Assembly (NCBI GenBank): GCA_902825965.1
Contig: CADEDA010000004.1
Span: 109,498 to 173,497 of the forward strand
Direction of reading: 5' to 3'
DNA: 64,000 nt
DNA from: an uncultured Gemmatimonadota bacterium
Lineage (GTDB): Bacteria; Gemmatimonadota; Gemmatimonadetes; Gemmatimonadales; Gemmatimonadaceae
The notes under the pieces were generated by a model. The model saw nothing but the letters and a program-made list of their open reading frames with translations, searched no databases and was not told the origin of the DNA. How positions within the stretch are numbered: the stretch's first letter is position 1; each line of letters opens with the position of its first letter. Positions 25,504-34,199 of the stretch are shown in pieces. The translations under genes and the position numbers were made by a program.

Positions 25504-26031
25504 ATGAGCTTCGCCTTCCTGACCCGTCGACTCCACCGCTGGGGCGCCATCGCCATCGGCCTCCCGCTGCTCTGCGTGATCGGCTCCGGCCTGCTGCTGC
25601 AGGTGAAGAAGCAGGTGCCCTGGGTGCAACCGACCGAAATGCGCACCGACGGGCCGGCGCCCGGTGTCGCGTGGGGCGTGATCCTCGCCGCCGCGCAGGG
25701 CATCCCCGAGGCGGGCGTGCGCTCCTGGGAGGACATCGACCGCGTCGACGTACGCCCCGGCAAGGGCATCCTCAAGGTGATCACCACGTCGCGTTGGGAA
25801 CTGCAGATGGGACTCGCCGACGGACGCGTGCTGCAGGTGGCGTACCGGCGCTCGGACCTCATCGAGTCCCTGCACGACGGCTCGTTCTTCGGTGATGCGG
25901 CGAAGCTCTGGATCTTCCTCCCCTCGGGCCTCGTGCTGTTCGCACTCTGGGCGACGGGGCTCTATCTCTGGCTGCTTCCCTGGCTCACCAAACGCAAGCG
26001 CGCGCGCGGCGCGGTGCCCGCACCGCGCTAG
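25504..26031 (+). CDS. PepSY-associated transmembrane protein
   Basis: 175-aa inner-membrane protein. Two transmembrane helices (about residues 14-33 and 137-160) flank a periplasmic PepSY-like domain of about 100 residues (RTDGPAPGVAWGVILAAAQ onward). The N-terminal FLTRRLHRWGAIAIGLPLL and C-terminal LPSGLVLFALWATGLYLWLLP are characteristic of the PepSY_TM family, which is found with siderophore uptake systems or peptidases. It precedes the serine hydrolase/D-aminoacylase pair by about 45 bp. Confidence 0.8.
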   Translation: MSFAFLTRRLHRWGAIAIGLPLLCVIGSGLLLQVKKQVPWVQPTEMRTDGPAPGVAWGVILAAAQGIPEAGVRSWEDIDRVDVRPGKGILKVITTSRWELQMGLADGRVLQVAYRRSDLIESLHDGSFFGDAAKLWIFLPSGLVLFALWATGLYLWLLPWLTKRKRARGAVPAPR

Positions 26032-26076
26032 CCGCGCCACCGCTCGCCGTCGTCCCCCTCACCCGGACCCGTGTCG

Positions 26077-27345
26077 ATGTCGCTCCGTTCCCCTGCCACC
26101 GCGGCGCTCCTCCTCTCCCTCGGTGCGTCGCTCCTGGGCCTCGCGCCCGCATCGCTCAGCGCGCAGCGCGGTGCCGCGCGTGCGGCCCCGGCGGCCCGGA
26201 CGCCGTACGTCCCCGGTGCGGTCTGGGAGCGGCGCCGCCCCAGCGAGGCCGGACTCGACAGTGCCAAGCTCGCCGATGCGATCGCCTTCGCCGTTGCGAG
26301 CGAGGCACGTGCCCCGCGCGACATGGAGGAGAGTCACTACCGCTCGTTCGGGCGCGAACCCTTCGGGCAGGGCATCGGGCCGTTCAAGCCGCGCGGGGAG
26401 CCGTCGGGCGTCATCCTCCGCGGCGGCTACGTGGTCGCGAGCTGGGGCGAACCCGATCGCGTGGACATGACCCACAGTGTCACCAAGAGCTTCCTCTCCG
26501 CGACCGTCGGGCTCGCGTTCGATCGCGGCTTGTTGCGCTCGGTGCGCGACACGGTGTGGCTGTCGCAGGCCCCGACGTACGCCCTGCGGCTCTCGGCGCC
26601 GAGCGAGCCCGGCGCGAGCTACGGCCACCCCATGTTCATGGACCCCTGGGGCACGGCGCACAATCGCCGCATCGTGTGGGACGACCTGCTGCGCCAGACG
26701 AGCGACTGGGAAGGCACGCTCTGGGGCAAGCCCGAGTGGGCCGATCGGCCGGCGCAGAACGCCGCCGAGTGGACCACGCGCGCGCGCAAGGCGCCGGGCA
26801 CCACGTACGAGTACAACGACGTGCGCGTGAACGTGCTCGCCCTGGCGGCCACGAACCTCTGGCGTCGGCCGCTGCCCGAGGTGCTGCAGGAACAACTCAT
26901 GGGCCCGATCGGGGCATCGCGCAGTTGGCGCTGGTACGGCTACGACAACGCATGGATCACGCTCGACGGCCGCGCGGTGCAGGTGGTCAGCGGCGGCGGG
27001 CACTGGGGCGGCGGGATGTTCATCAACGCCTGGGACATGGCGCGCTTCGGCCTGCTCACGCAGCGCCGCGGCGTCTGGGGCGACACCCGCATCCTCTCCG
27101 AGGCCTGGGTCGCGCTCTCGCTCACGCCCACGGTGCCGCAGCCGACCTACGGCTACATGAACTGGTTCCTCAACACCGACCGCAAGTGGATGCCGAGTGC
27201 GCCGGCCTCGGCGTTCGGGCACGTGGGGAACGGCACCAACCTCGTGTTCGTCGCGCCGGAGCAGGACCTCGTGATCGTGGTGCGGTGGATCGAGAACAAC
27301 GCGATCGACGCGTTCCTCGGTCGTGTGCTGGGCGCGATCCAATGA
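26077..27345 (+). CDS. Secreted class C beta-lactamase-like serine hydrolase
   Basis: About 422-aa exported serine hydrolase. An ATG at 26077 is used; a GTG six bases upstream is possible. Signal peptide ends near SLSAQ. The nucleophile motif is S134-V-T-K137, the second motif is Y246-N-D (YxN-like), and the third is HVG in FGHVGNGTN. The family includes D-aminopeptidases, esterases and penicillin-binding proteins. Coupling (ATGA overlap) to a D-aminoacylase makes a D-amino-acid-containing peptide the likely substrate, by inference. Confidence 0.87.
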   Translation: MSLRSPATAALLLSLGASLLGLAPASLSAQRGAARAAPAARTPYVPGAVWERRRPSEAGLDSAKLADAIAFAVASEARAPRDMEESHYRSFGREPFGQGIGPFKPRGEPSGVILRGGYVVASWGEPDRVDMTHSVTKSFLSATVGLAFDRGLLRSVRDTVWLSQAPTYALRLSAPSEPGASYGHPMFMDPWGTAHNRRIVWDDLLRQTSDWEGTLWGKPEWADRPAQNAAEWTTRARKAPGTTYEYNDVRVNVLALAATNLWRRPLPEVLQEQLMGPIGASRSWRWYGYDNAWITLDGRAVQVVSGGGHWGGGMFINAWDMARFGLLTQRRGVWGDTRILSEAWVALSLTPTVPQPTYGYMNWFLNTDRKWMPSAPASAFGHVGNGTNLVFVAPEQDLVIVVRWIENNAIDAFLGRVLGAIQ

Positions 27346-28943
27346 GCCGCCGCGCCCTGGGCACGTCGCTCCGCACGCTGCTGCTGGCGGTCGGCGCGTC
27401 GGCGGGTCCGCTCGCCGCGCAGGCACCCGAGTGGACGCTGCTGATCCGCAACGGCAGCGTGATCGACGGCAGCGGCGCCGCGCGCTATCGCGCCGACCTC
27501 GCCATCGCCGGGGACCGCATCGTCGCGCTGTCGCGCACGCCGCTCGATGCGCGCCGCGCCGCGCGGGTGGTGGACGCCGAGGGCCTCATCGTCGCGCCGG
27601 GCTTCATCGACCTGCACGCGCATCTCGAGCCGCTGCTCCAGCGCCCCGACGCCAAGAGCCATGTCACGCAGGGGGTCACACTCGCGCTCGGCGGTCCCGA
27701 CGGCAGCGGGCCGTTCCCGCTCGCTGCGTACCTCGACAGCGCGCAGGCCAAGGGCCTCGGCATGAACGTCGCGTACCTTGTGGGGCACAACACCGTCCGC
27801 CGCATGGTCATGGGCACCGCCGACCGGGCGCCGACGGCGGAGGAGCTCGCGCGCATGACGCAGCTCATCCGGCGCGGCATGGGTGACGGCGCCTTCGGCA
27901 TCAGCACCGGGCTGCGCTACGTGCCGGGCTTCTATTCCAAGATCGACGAGGTCATCGCCCTCTCGCGCGCCGCCGCCGACTCGGGCGGCATCTACACGTC
28001 GCACCTGCGCGAGGAAGGCCTCGGGCTGCTCGATGGTGTGGCCGAGGCGATCACCATCGCCCGCGAGGCACGGATCCCGGTGGTGCTCACGCACCACAAG
28101 GCGGTGGGCCAGCCGATGTGGGGCAAGAGTGTCGAGACGCTGCGCATGGTCGATGCGGCGCGTGCGGCCGGTCTCGATGTCATGATCGACCAGTATCCCT
28201 ACACGGCGAGTTCGACCGGGCTCGCCGTGCTCATCCCGCCTTGGGCGCTCGCCGGCGGCACGCGCGAGCTGCAACGACGTGTGGCCGATCCGGTGCTGCG
28301 CGACAGCATCGAACGCGGCATCGTCGAGTACCTCAAGACCGATCGGGGCGGCGGCGACACGCGCCGCGTGCAGTTCGGCCGCGTGACCTGGGACAGCACC
28401 CTCGAGGGGCGGACGCTGCACGACTGGGCGGAACGGCGCGGCGTGGGCCACACACTCGAGGCCGCGGCGAAGCTGGTGATCGAAGGCGAGCTCCGCGGCG
28501 GCGCGTCGATGATCTACCACATCATCGACGAAGGCGACGTGCGGCGCATCATGCAGCATCCGCAGACGATGATCGCCTCGGACGGACGGCTCACCGGACC
28601 CGGCGACGGCGTGCCGCATCCGCGTGCCTACGGCACCTTCCCGCGCGTGCTCGGTCACTACGTGCGCGAGCAGGGCGTGCTCACGCTGGAGCAGGCCGTG
28701 CACAAGATGACCGGCATGCCCGCGCGGCGGCTCGGCCTCGGCGGCGTGCGTGGCTGCGTCGCGGTGGGGTGCTTCGCCGATGTCACGTTGTTCGACGCGG
28801 CGACGGTGGGCAGTGCCGCGACCTTCACGCAACCGCATCGCTACGCCGACGGGATCCCGTTCGTGATCGTGAACGGCGTGATGGTGGTCGAGCGCGGCGA
28901 GATGACGACGGCCCGCCCGGGACGCGCGCTGCGTCGGCCGTAG
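27342..28943 (+). CDS. N-acyl-D-amino-acid deacylase (D-aminoacylase)
   Basis: 533-aa amidohydrolase with an N-terminal signal peptide (TLLLAVGASAGPLAAQ). The ATG at 27342 overlaps the upstream stop. Metal-site motifs: VAPGFIDLHAHLEP (HxH), TSHLREEG (His), VVLTHHKAVGQ (His pair) and MIASDGRL (catalytic Asp). The C-terminal beta-sandwich contains GCVAVGCFADVTLFDAATV. D-aminoacylases release free D-amino acids from N-acyl derivatives. Together with the serine hydrolase it probably salvages D-amino-acid material in the periplasm. Confidence 0.9.
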   Translation: MSRRALGTSLRTLLLAVGASAGPLAAQAPEWTLLIRNGSVIDGSGAARYRADLAIAGDRIVALSRTPLDARRAARVVDAEGLIVAPGFIDLHAHLEPLLQRPDAKSHVTQGVTLALGGPDGSGPFPLAAYLDSAQAKGLGMNVAYLVGHNTVRRMVMGTADRAPTAEELARMTQLIRRGMGDGAFGISTGLRYVPGFYSKIDEVIALSRAAADSGGIYTSHLREEGLGLLDGVAEAITIAREARIPVVLTHHKAVGQPMWGKSVETLRMVDAARAAGLDVMIDQYPYTASSTGLAVLIPPWALAGGTRELQRRVADPVLRDSIERGIVEYLKTDRGGGDTRRVQFGRVTWDSTLEGRTLHDWAERRGVGHTLEAAAKLVIEGELRGGASMIYHIIDEGDVRRIMQHPQTMIASDGRLTGPGDGVPHPRAYGTFPRVLGHYVREQGVLTLEQAVHKMTGMPARRLGLGGVRGCVAVGCFADVTLFDAATVGSAATFTQPHRYADGIPFVIVNGVMVVERGEMTTARPGRALRRP

Positions 28944-28975
28944 CGGGCGGCGGCGCGGCCGCCGGATGTGAGAAA

Positions 28976-29006
28976 CCCTCGCGACTCCTTTCGGTGGTCG
29001 CGAGGG
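28976..29006 (+). terminator. Hairpin terminator after D-aminoacylase gene
   Basis: Perfect 10-bp stem CCCTCGCGAC (28976-28985) / GTCGCGAGGG (28997-29006) with an 11-nt loop, 32 bp after the D-aminoacylase stop and followed by CTCTCG. Confidence 0.65.
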
Positions 29007-29323
29007 CTCTCGAACCCCGCTGGTGGCGGAAAGAGACCCAGTTCGGCGCCGCCGAAGCGGCTGGGCTCCTGCTCCTTCCTCGCGATGGACGGCCCATCGG
29101 AGGTGTCGTTCTTGCGAGCGACGCGTACACGGCCAGCGACCCCGGGTACGGTCCACCGGATCGAACTGCCGGTGAACATTCCCTCCGACAGCGTCCTGCG
29201 GGAGGGACCCACCCGCGATTTGCGTCCGTCTCGCGGGTGCACGGGCAATACTCACCGCGGCACCGGCCGCCGCAATAGGTGATCCGACGACAGGACCGTG
29301 AGGGTTCCGACTGAGGGTTCCGA

Positions 29324-29342
29324 CTGCGGGATTCGCCCGCAG
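29324..29342 (-). terminator. Hairpin at the end of the receptor operon
   Basis: 7-bp stem CTGCGGG / CCCGCAG with an ATTCG loop, 11 bp beyond the stop of the TonB-dependent receptor gene on the minus strand. Confidence 0.45.
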
Positions 29343-29353
29343 CGCCGCGGCGC

Positions 29354-31669
29354 TCACCACTCCACGGAAAAGCCGATCGACGGGAGCAGTCCCAGCGCTT
29401 CGTTGCGCTCCACCAGCTGCTCGCGTGGGTCCCAGCGCAGGCCCGAGACGTTCTTGCGCCCGTAGAGGTTCTGCACGTCGAGGTATCCCACCAACTGGAT
29501 CCGCCGGAGGCTCCAACGTCGGTCCACGCGGACATCGAGGGCGTGGAAGACGGGCAGTCGTTCGCCCTGGTTCCACCGCGTGAAGTCCTGCGTGCCAGCC
29601 GTCGGTCCGGCGGTGATGAACGGTGTCGTCGGCAAGCCGCTCGCCACGCGCCACTTGCCGCTCAGTTCCCATCTGGGATTCGGGCGCCAGCCGAGCACCG
29701 CGTTCGCGATCACGCGCGTGTCGAACGCCCCGGGTCGGCGCACGCCGTCCGCCCCCTCGAACGTGCTGCGTGACACGCTCACACTCGACAGGCCGAAGAT
29801 CGGCAGGTCGCTGAGTTGCTTCTGCACGAGGAACTCCGCCCCCACGGCGCGGCCGCGCGCCACCGCCGCCAAGGGCTCGAGGCCGAACGGGATGTCGCTC
29901 GTCACATCGTCGAATCCACTCGGCGCCAGCACCGCCTGCGGCCGGAACACGCGCCGCGGATAGTCCGCGTAGCGCTTCGCGAACACCTCCAGCTGCATCT
30001 TCACGTCGGCGCGCGGCAGGTGCTCCACGCCGAGCACCACTTGGTCCGCACGGAACGGCGCGAGCAGCCGGTTGGCGGCGTCTCCCACCAGCCAGATGTA
30101 GGACGGCGCCTGCCAGTAGCGCCCGGCACTCCCGGTGAGCGTGGTCGTGCCCGAGAGCGCGAAGCGCGCGCCCAGCCGCGGGCTCGCGCGAAGGGCTCCC
30201 GCGAGGAAGCCGTAGCGGTCCACACGGAACCCCGTCGTGGTGCGCAGTCGTGCGTTCGCCTGCCAGGCCACCTGACCGTACAGCGCCTGCCGGTCCGCCG
30301 TGAACGCCGTGTCCACCGCGAGCGGTCGTGGTGCACCGGTCGCATCGCGGCGCAGCGCCCCCGGGAGCAGCAGGTCGTAGTCGAGCGTACTCGCGACCTT
30401 GGTCACCGCGCCGCCCGAGACCTCGAGCCGCGGCGACGCCTGCACCGACAGGTCGGCGCGCAGGGAGTTCTCGCCCTCGGTGGAGAACGCCCGGAACACC
30501 GTGCCGGGCGGGTCGAGCGAATCGTTCTGGATCGTCGTGAAGCGCGTGTAGGTGCGGCCCGCGGTCACGTCGAGCACACCGCGCGGCAGCAGGCGCCGCC
30601 ACGTGAGCCCCGAGAAGTACTGCCGTTGCGACGGCGCGGCCACGCGCGAGTTCTCGTAGCGCTTGTCGGCATCGTCGTTGGTGAACGTCACGCTGCCGTC
30701 CGCCCCGATCACCAGGAACGAGACCGTGTTCCGCGTGCCGAGGCGCTGGACGACCTTCAGTTGCCCGTCGACGTACGCGGGGATGAAGCCGAATCCCGCC
30801 GCCTTGAAGAGCAGATCGAGGTAGGAGCGTCGCGCGCTGAAGTAGAACGAGCCGTTCTCGCCCAGCGGTCCCTCGGCGACGGCGAAGCCTCCCGAGGCGG
30901 AGAGCGTGAACTCGCCGGCGAGCCGCTCGCGGTTGCCCTCGCGCAGCGTGATGGAGGTGACCGACGCGGTGCGGTCGCCGTAGCGCGGCGCGAAGCCGCC
31001 CGTGGAGAATCCCGCCTGCTCCACCGCATCGACGTTGATCAACGACAGCGGACCACCGGTCGAACCCTGCGTGCCGAAGTGGTTGATGTTCGGCACCTCG
31101 ATCCCGTCGACGAGGAAGAGGTTCTCGAACGGTGCCCCGCCGCGCACCACCAGGTCGTTGCGCCCGGGCTGCGTGATGCCCACCCCCGGGAGCAGGGCGA
31201 CCGCACGCACCACGTCCTCCTGCACGCCCGGCGCGCGCCGGATCGCCTCGGCGCCGAGGGTGCTCGTGCTGGTCTGGCCGTCGATGCTCGGCAGGAAGTA
31301 CGAGGCCGTCACCTGCACCGACGACAGGTCGATCGGCGTCGGCGCCAGGCGTACGAGCACCGTGACCGGCTTGGCGCTGCTGACCACCACGTCGGGCACG
31401 ATGAGTGGCGTGTAGCCGATGGCGCGCAGCTGCAGGCGCCAGACGCCCGGCGGCACCGCAGCGAGCACGAACCGCCCGCGCGCATCGGTGGTCGCGCGCC
31501 GGTCGCTGCCCATGAGCGCGACCTGCGCGCCGGGCAGCGGGGCCTCCGTGCCCGCGACGAGGACGGTGCCGGAGACGAGACCGGTCGCCGCCTCCTGGGC
31601 GACGACCGGTCCGTACGGTGCCACGGCACCGAGACTGCAAGCGAGGAGGAGGCGACGAAGGGTGCGCAT
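29354..31669 (-). CDS. TonB-dependent receptor with carboxypeptidase-regulatory domain
   Basis: 771-aa outer-membrane protein. Signal peptide ends near VVAQE. Residues about 30-110 form a carboxypeptidase-regulatory-like beta-sandwich (GLVSGTVLVAGTEAPLPGAQV). The plug domain spans about 120-230 (LLPGVGITQPGRNDLVVRGG, ENLFLVDGIEVPNINHFG), and the remainder is a beta-barrel ending in an aromatic residue (GFSVEW), as expected for Bam-dependent insertion. Substrate unknown. It is the last gene of a minus-strand operon behind the S9 peptidase (18-bp gap), suggesting uptake of peptide-related products. Confidence 0.88.
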   Translation of the reverse strand: MRTLRRLLLACSLGAVAPYGPVVAQEAATGLVSGTVLVAGTEAPLPGAQVALMGSDRRATTDARGRFVLAAVPPGVWRLQLRAIGYTPLIVPDVVVSSAKPVTVLVRLAPTPIDLSSVQVTASYFLPSIDGQTSTSTLGAEAIRRAPGVQEDVVRAVALLPGVGITQPGRNDLVVRGGAPFENLFLVDGIEVPNINHFGTQGSTGGPLSLINVDAVEQAGFSTGGFAPRYGDRTASVTSITLREGNRERLAGEFTLSASGGFAVAEGPLGENGSFYFSARRSYLDLLFKAAGFGFIPAYVDGQLKVVQRLGTRNTVSFLVIGADGSVTFTNDDADKRYENSRVAAPSQRQYFSGLTWRRLLPRGVLDVTAGRTYTRFTTIQNDSLDPPGTVFRAFSTEGENSLRADLSVQASPRLEVSGGAVTKVASTLDYDLLLPGALRRDATGAPRPLAVDTAFTADRQALYGQVAWQANARLRTTTGFRVDRYGFLAGALRASPRLGARFALSGTTTLTGSAGRYWQAPSYIWLVGDAANRLLAPFRADQVVLGVEHLPRADVKMQLEVFAKRYADYPRRVFRPQAVLAPSGFDDVTSDIPFGLEPLAAVARGRAVGAEFLVQKQLSDLPIFGLSSVSVSRSTFEGADGVRRPGAFDTRVIANAVLGWRPNPRWELSGKWRVASGLPTTPFITAGPTAGTQDFTRWNQGERLPVFHALDVRVDRRWSLRRIQLVGYLDVQNLYGRKNVSGLRWDPREQLVERNEALGLLPSIGFSVEW

Positions 31670-31687
31670 CCCCGACGAACGCCGCCG

Positions 31688-34168
31688 CTACATCCGCGGT
31701 TTCGGCGGCTTCACCCACTGGTCGAGCCAGGCCATCATCTCGAACAGCGTGTGCCCCACGCTCTCACGCGCCGCGTACCCGTGCGACTCGGCCGGCAACT
31801 GCACGTAGCGCGCCGTGCCCCCGTTGCCCTTGAGCGCCGCGTACATACGCTCCGACTGGATCGGGTAGGTGCCGGTGTTGTTGTCCGCCATTCCGTGCAC
31901 CAGCAGGATCGGCGCCTTGATCCGGTCGGCATAGGTGAAGGGCGACATGCGCTCGTAGAGGTCCTGCGCCTGCCAGTACGAACGCTCCTCGCCCTGGAAG
32001 CCGAACGGCGTGAGTGTGCGGTTGTAGGCGCCCGACCGCGCGATGCCCGCGCGGAAGAGCTTGGTGTGCGCAAGCAGGTTGGCCGTCATGAAGGCGCCGT
32101 ACGAGTGGCCGCCCACGGCGATGCGGTCACGGTCGGCCACCCCCATCCCGACGATCTGGTCGATCGCCGCCTCGGCGCTCGCCACCAGCTGCTCCACGTA
32201 CGTGTCGTTCGGCTCCTTGCCGTCGAACCCGATGATGGGCATGGTCGGGTCGTCCATCACGCCGTACCCTTGCAGCAGCGCGAACAGGTGCGAGGATCCC
32301 CCGGGCCGGGTGAAGCGGTACGGCGACCCCGTCACCTGCGACGCCGCGTCGGCCGAGCCGAACTCCAGCGGGTACGCCCAGAGCAGGAACGGCAGCGCCC
32401 CGTCGCGCGCCTTGTCGTAGCCGGGCGGCAGGTACACCGTGGCCTGCAGCGTGACGCCGTCCTTGCGCTTGTACTGCACGCGCTCGCGCTTCACGCCCGC
32501 GAACTGCGGGGCCGGGTCGGCGAACGCCGTGATCTGCCGCGGGGCGATGCGCCGCACGAGATCGCGCTGCCAGTAGTTGGGCGGCTCATCCACCGATTCC
32601 CGGCGCGTCAGCAGGCGCTCGGCCTTGTCGTCCAGCACCTCCACCACGGTCTCGTAGTACGGCGCCGTGGACTGGAACAGGCGCGTCTTCTTGCCGGTGG
32701 CGAGTTCGATGCGGTCGAGGAATGGCCGGTCGCCCTCGGGGCTCGCCCCGTTGCCGCGGAGCAGCGCGGACTTCCCGTCGGCGCTCAGGTGCAGCACCTG
32801 CCGCCCCCGCAGGTCGCGCTTGGTGACGAAGCTGCCGGGGTCGCCGTAGCGATCCTCGGACGAGCGCTCCCAGAGCAGGCGCGCCGGTGCCTTGCCGCTC
32901 GGGTCGATCGCCCAGGTGCGGGTCTTGCGCTGCCGCGCGTGGGATTCGGTGGCGATGGCGAAGCTCGCCGAGCCCCAGGTGAGGCCGCGGGCGCGCCACT
33001 CGGTCTCCAGCAACGTGGTCGGCTCACCGACGAACGGCGCGCCAAGGGCGAGCACACGGTCCCGCTTGGGCACCTGCTTGGTGGGATCGCCACCGTCGAG
33101 CGCCTCGACCCACACGAGGGTCGCCGGCACGTCGCTGCGCCAGGACGGATTGCGCGGGCCCTGCTGCGCGCCGTCGCCGCCCCAGGAGACGCGCTCCAGC
33201 AGCGGTCGCGTGGCGAGCGTGCGTGCCACGCGGCCCTCGATGCCCCACACCTCGATCCGCGTGGGGAAGAAGTTCAGCGGCACCGAGTACGAGAACGGCT
33301 TCGACAGCGATGTCACCAGCAGCCATTGCCCGTCGGGGCTCACCGTCGCGCCGCTGATGATCGCCGGCACCCCGATGGGCTTCACGCTGCCGTCGATCGC
33401 CACGCGCGCGAGCTGGCTCGTGGCGTAGTGCGCGAAGATCGCTTCGTCGTGCGGGTTCTTGAGCAGGTCCTGGTACGTCGCCGCGCGGTCGGCGGATCCG
33501 GTGAGCGCCTCCTGCACGATCGGGCCGCCGGGGGTCGTCGGTGCGACCGGCTCCGCCCCACGGGACTCCGGCACGAAGGTGCAGACGAGGGCCTCGTCGG
33601 TGGTCCAGTCGCAGGGTGCGCCGAGCACCGCGTTCAGGCGCCGCGTGGTCACCTGCTTGGCGCTCTTGGTCGCGAGGTCACCCACCCACAGCGTGAGCGC
33701 GTCGTCGGTGCTCACCACGAAGGCGAAACGCAGGCCGGCCGGCGACCATTGCAGGTTCGCGATGCCGGCGCCCGCGGGCAGCGTCATCGCGATCGGGGTG
33801 CTGGCCCCGCCGGCGACCGGCATCACCGAGAGCCCGCGCGCCGGATTCTGGCGCGAGGGCCCACTCGTGCGCGGATCGAGGCGGATGCCCGCAACGCGGT
33901 ACTCCGGCGCGGCGATCTCCGTGATCGGCGGGAGGCCGGGCCGCTCGAGCAGCAACAGCATCGTGCGGTCGGGACTCAGCGATGCGGTCGGTGTCGCGGG
34001 GGCGTCGAGGATCTGTTGGATCGCACTCGGCGGCTGCCGATACGTCATCTGCGCGGCGAGCGGCGACGCGACGAACGGCGACGCGACGAACGGCGACGCG
34101 ACGAGCACGAGCGCCGCGAGGCCCGTGATCAGGCCTCGGGCGCGGGGACGGGGATCGAAGCGGACCAT
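31688..34168 (-). CDS. Secreted S9 prolyl-oligopeptidase family peptidase
   Basis: 826-aa exported serine peptidase. The ATG at 34168 gives a signal peptide whose hydrophobic core is the repeated block VASPF-VASPF-VASPL before AAQM. A beta-propeller occupies about residues 60-560. The alpha/beta-hydrolase domain at the C-terminus has the nucleophile motif GGHSYGAFM, the acid in HGMADNNTG and the catalytic His in AESHGY. Overall it resembles S9 members of the glutamyl-endopeptidase type. It would cleave oligopeptides in the periplasm. It lies 31 bp after the spermidine-synthase-like gene and 18 bp before the TonB receptor gene. Confidence 0.9.
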   Translation of the reverse strand: MVRFDPRPRARGLITGLAALVLVASPFVASPFVASPLAAQMTYRQPPSAIQQILDAPATPTASLSPDRTMLLLLERPGLPPITEIAAPEYRVAGIRLDPRTSGPSRQNPARGLSVMPVAGGASTPIAMTLPAGAGIANLQWSPAGLRFAFVVSTDDALTLWVGDLATKSAKQVTTRRLNAVLGAPCDWTTDEALVCTFVPESRGAEPVAPTTPGGPIVQEALTGSADRAATYQDLLKNPHDEAIFAHYATSQLARVAIDGSVKPIGVPAIISGATVSPDGQWLLVTSLSKPFSYSVPLNFFPTRIEVWGIEGRVARTLATRPLLERVSWGGDGAQQGPRNPSWRSDVPATLVWVEALDGGDPTKQVPKRDRVLALGAPFVGEPTTLLETEWRARGLTWGSASFAIATESHARQRKTRTWAIDPSGKAPARLLWERSSEDRYGDPGSFVTKRDLRGRQVLHLSADGKSALLRGNGASPEGDRPFLDRIELATGKKTRLFQSTAPYYETVVEVLDDKAERLLTRRESVDEPPNYWQRDLVRRIAPRQITAFADPAPQFAGVKRERVQYKRKDGVTLQATVYLPPGYDKARDGALPFLLWAYPLEFGSADAASQVTGSPYRFTRPGGSSHLFALLQGYGVMDDPTMPIIGFDGKEPNDTYVEQLVASAEAAIDQIVGMGVADRDRIAVGGHSYGAFMTANLLAHTKLFRAGIARSGAYNRTLTPFGFQGEERSYWQAQDLYERMSPFTYADRIKAPILLVHGMADNNTGTYPIQSERMYAALKGNGGTARYVQLPAESHGYAARESVGHTLFEMMAWLDQWVKPPKPRM
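34061..34105. repeat. 15-bp tandem repeat inside signal-peptide coding region
   Basis: Three tandem copies of CGGCGACGCGACGAA (34061, 34076 and 34091, the last ending in G) encode the repeated VASPF blocks in the signal peptide of the S9 peptidase on the minus strand. The unit is a multiple of three, so copy-number change would stay in frame. Confidence 0.85.
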
Positions 34169-34199
34169 CGGTGACACTCCCTCGGGGGAAAGGTGGACT

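Larger units (their letters stand above)
28944..29353. other. 410-bp non-coding region with multiple hairpins
   Basis: No convincing gene is seen here. Besides the terminator at 28976 it holds a two-part stem (CCCAG 29037-29041 / CTGGG 29061-29065 around TTCGGC/GCCGAA 29042-29056), a 7-bp stem (29180-29186 / 29201-29207) and a 9-bp stem (CACCCGCGA 29210-29218 / 29231-29239). It also holds a tandem 13-mer GAGGGTTCCGACT (29300 and 29313) and a 7-bp stem (29324-29330 / 29336-29342) that probably terminates the TonB receptor gene on the minus strand. A tRNA was looked for and not found. Confidence 0.6.

Noticed and set aside
29001-29110. tRNA-like sequence on the minus strand (GGTTCGA motif near a GC-rich hairpin)
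   Set aside because: No T-stem pairing around the motif and no matching acceptor or anticodon stems; the hairpin is better explained as a terminator.
27153-31718. Very long antisense open frame (about 1500 codons) on the minus strand
   Set aside because: It runs antisense to the serine hydrolase and D-aminoacylase genes and out of frame with the TonB receptor gene. The product is Arg/Ala/Gly-rich without domains, a usual artefact of high-GC sequence.
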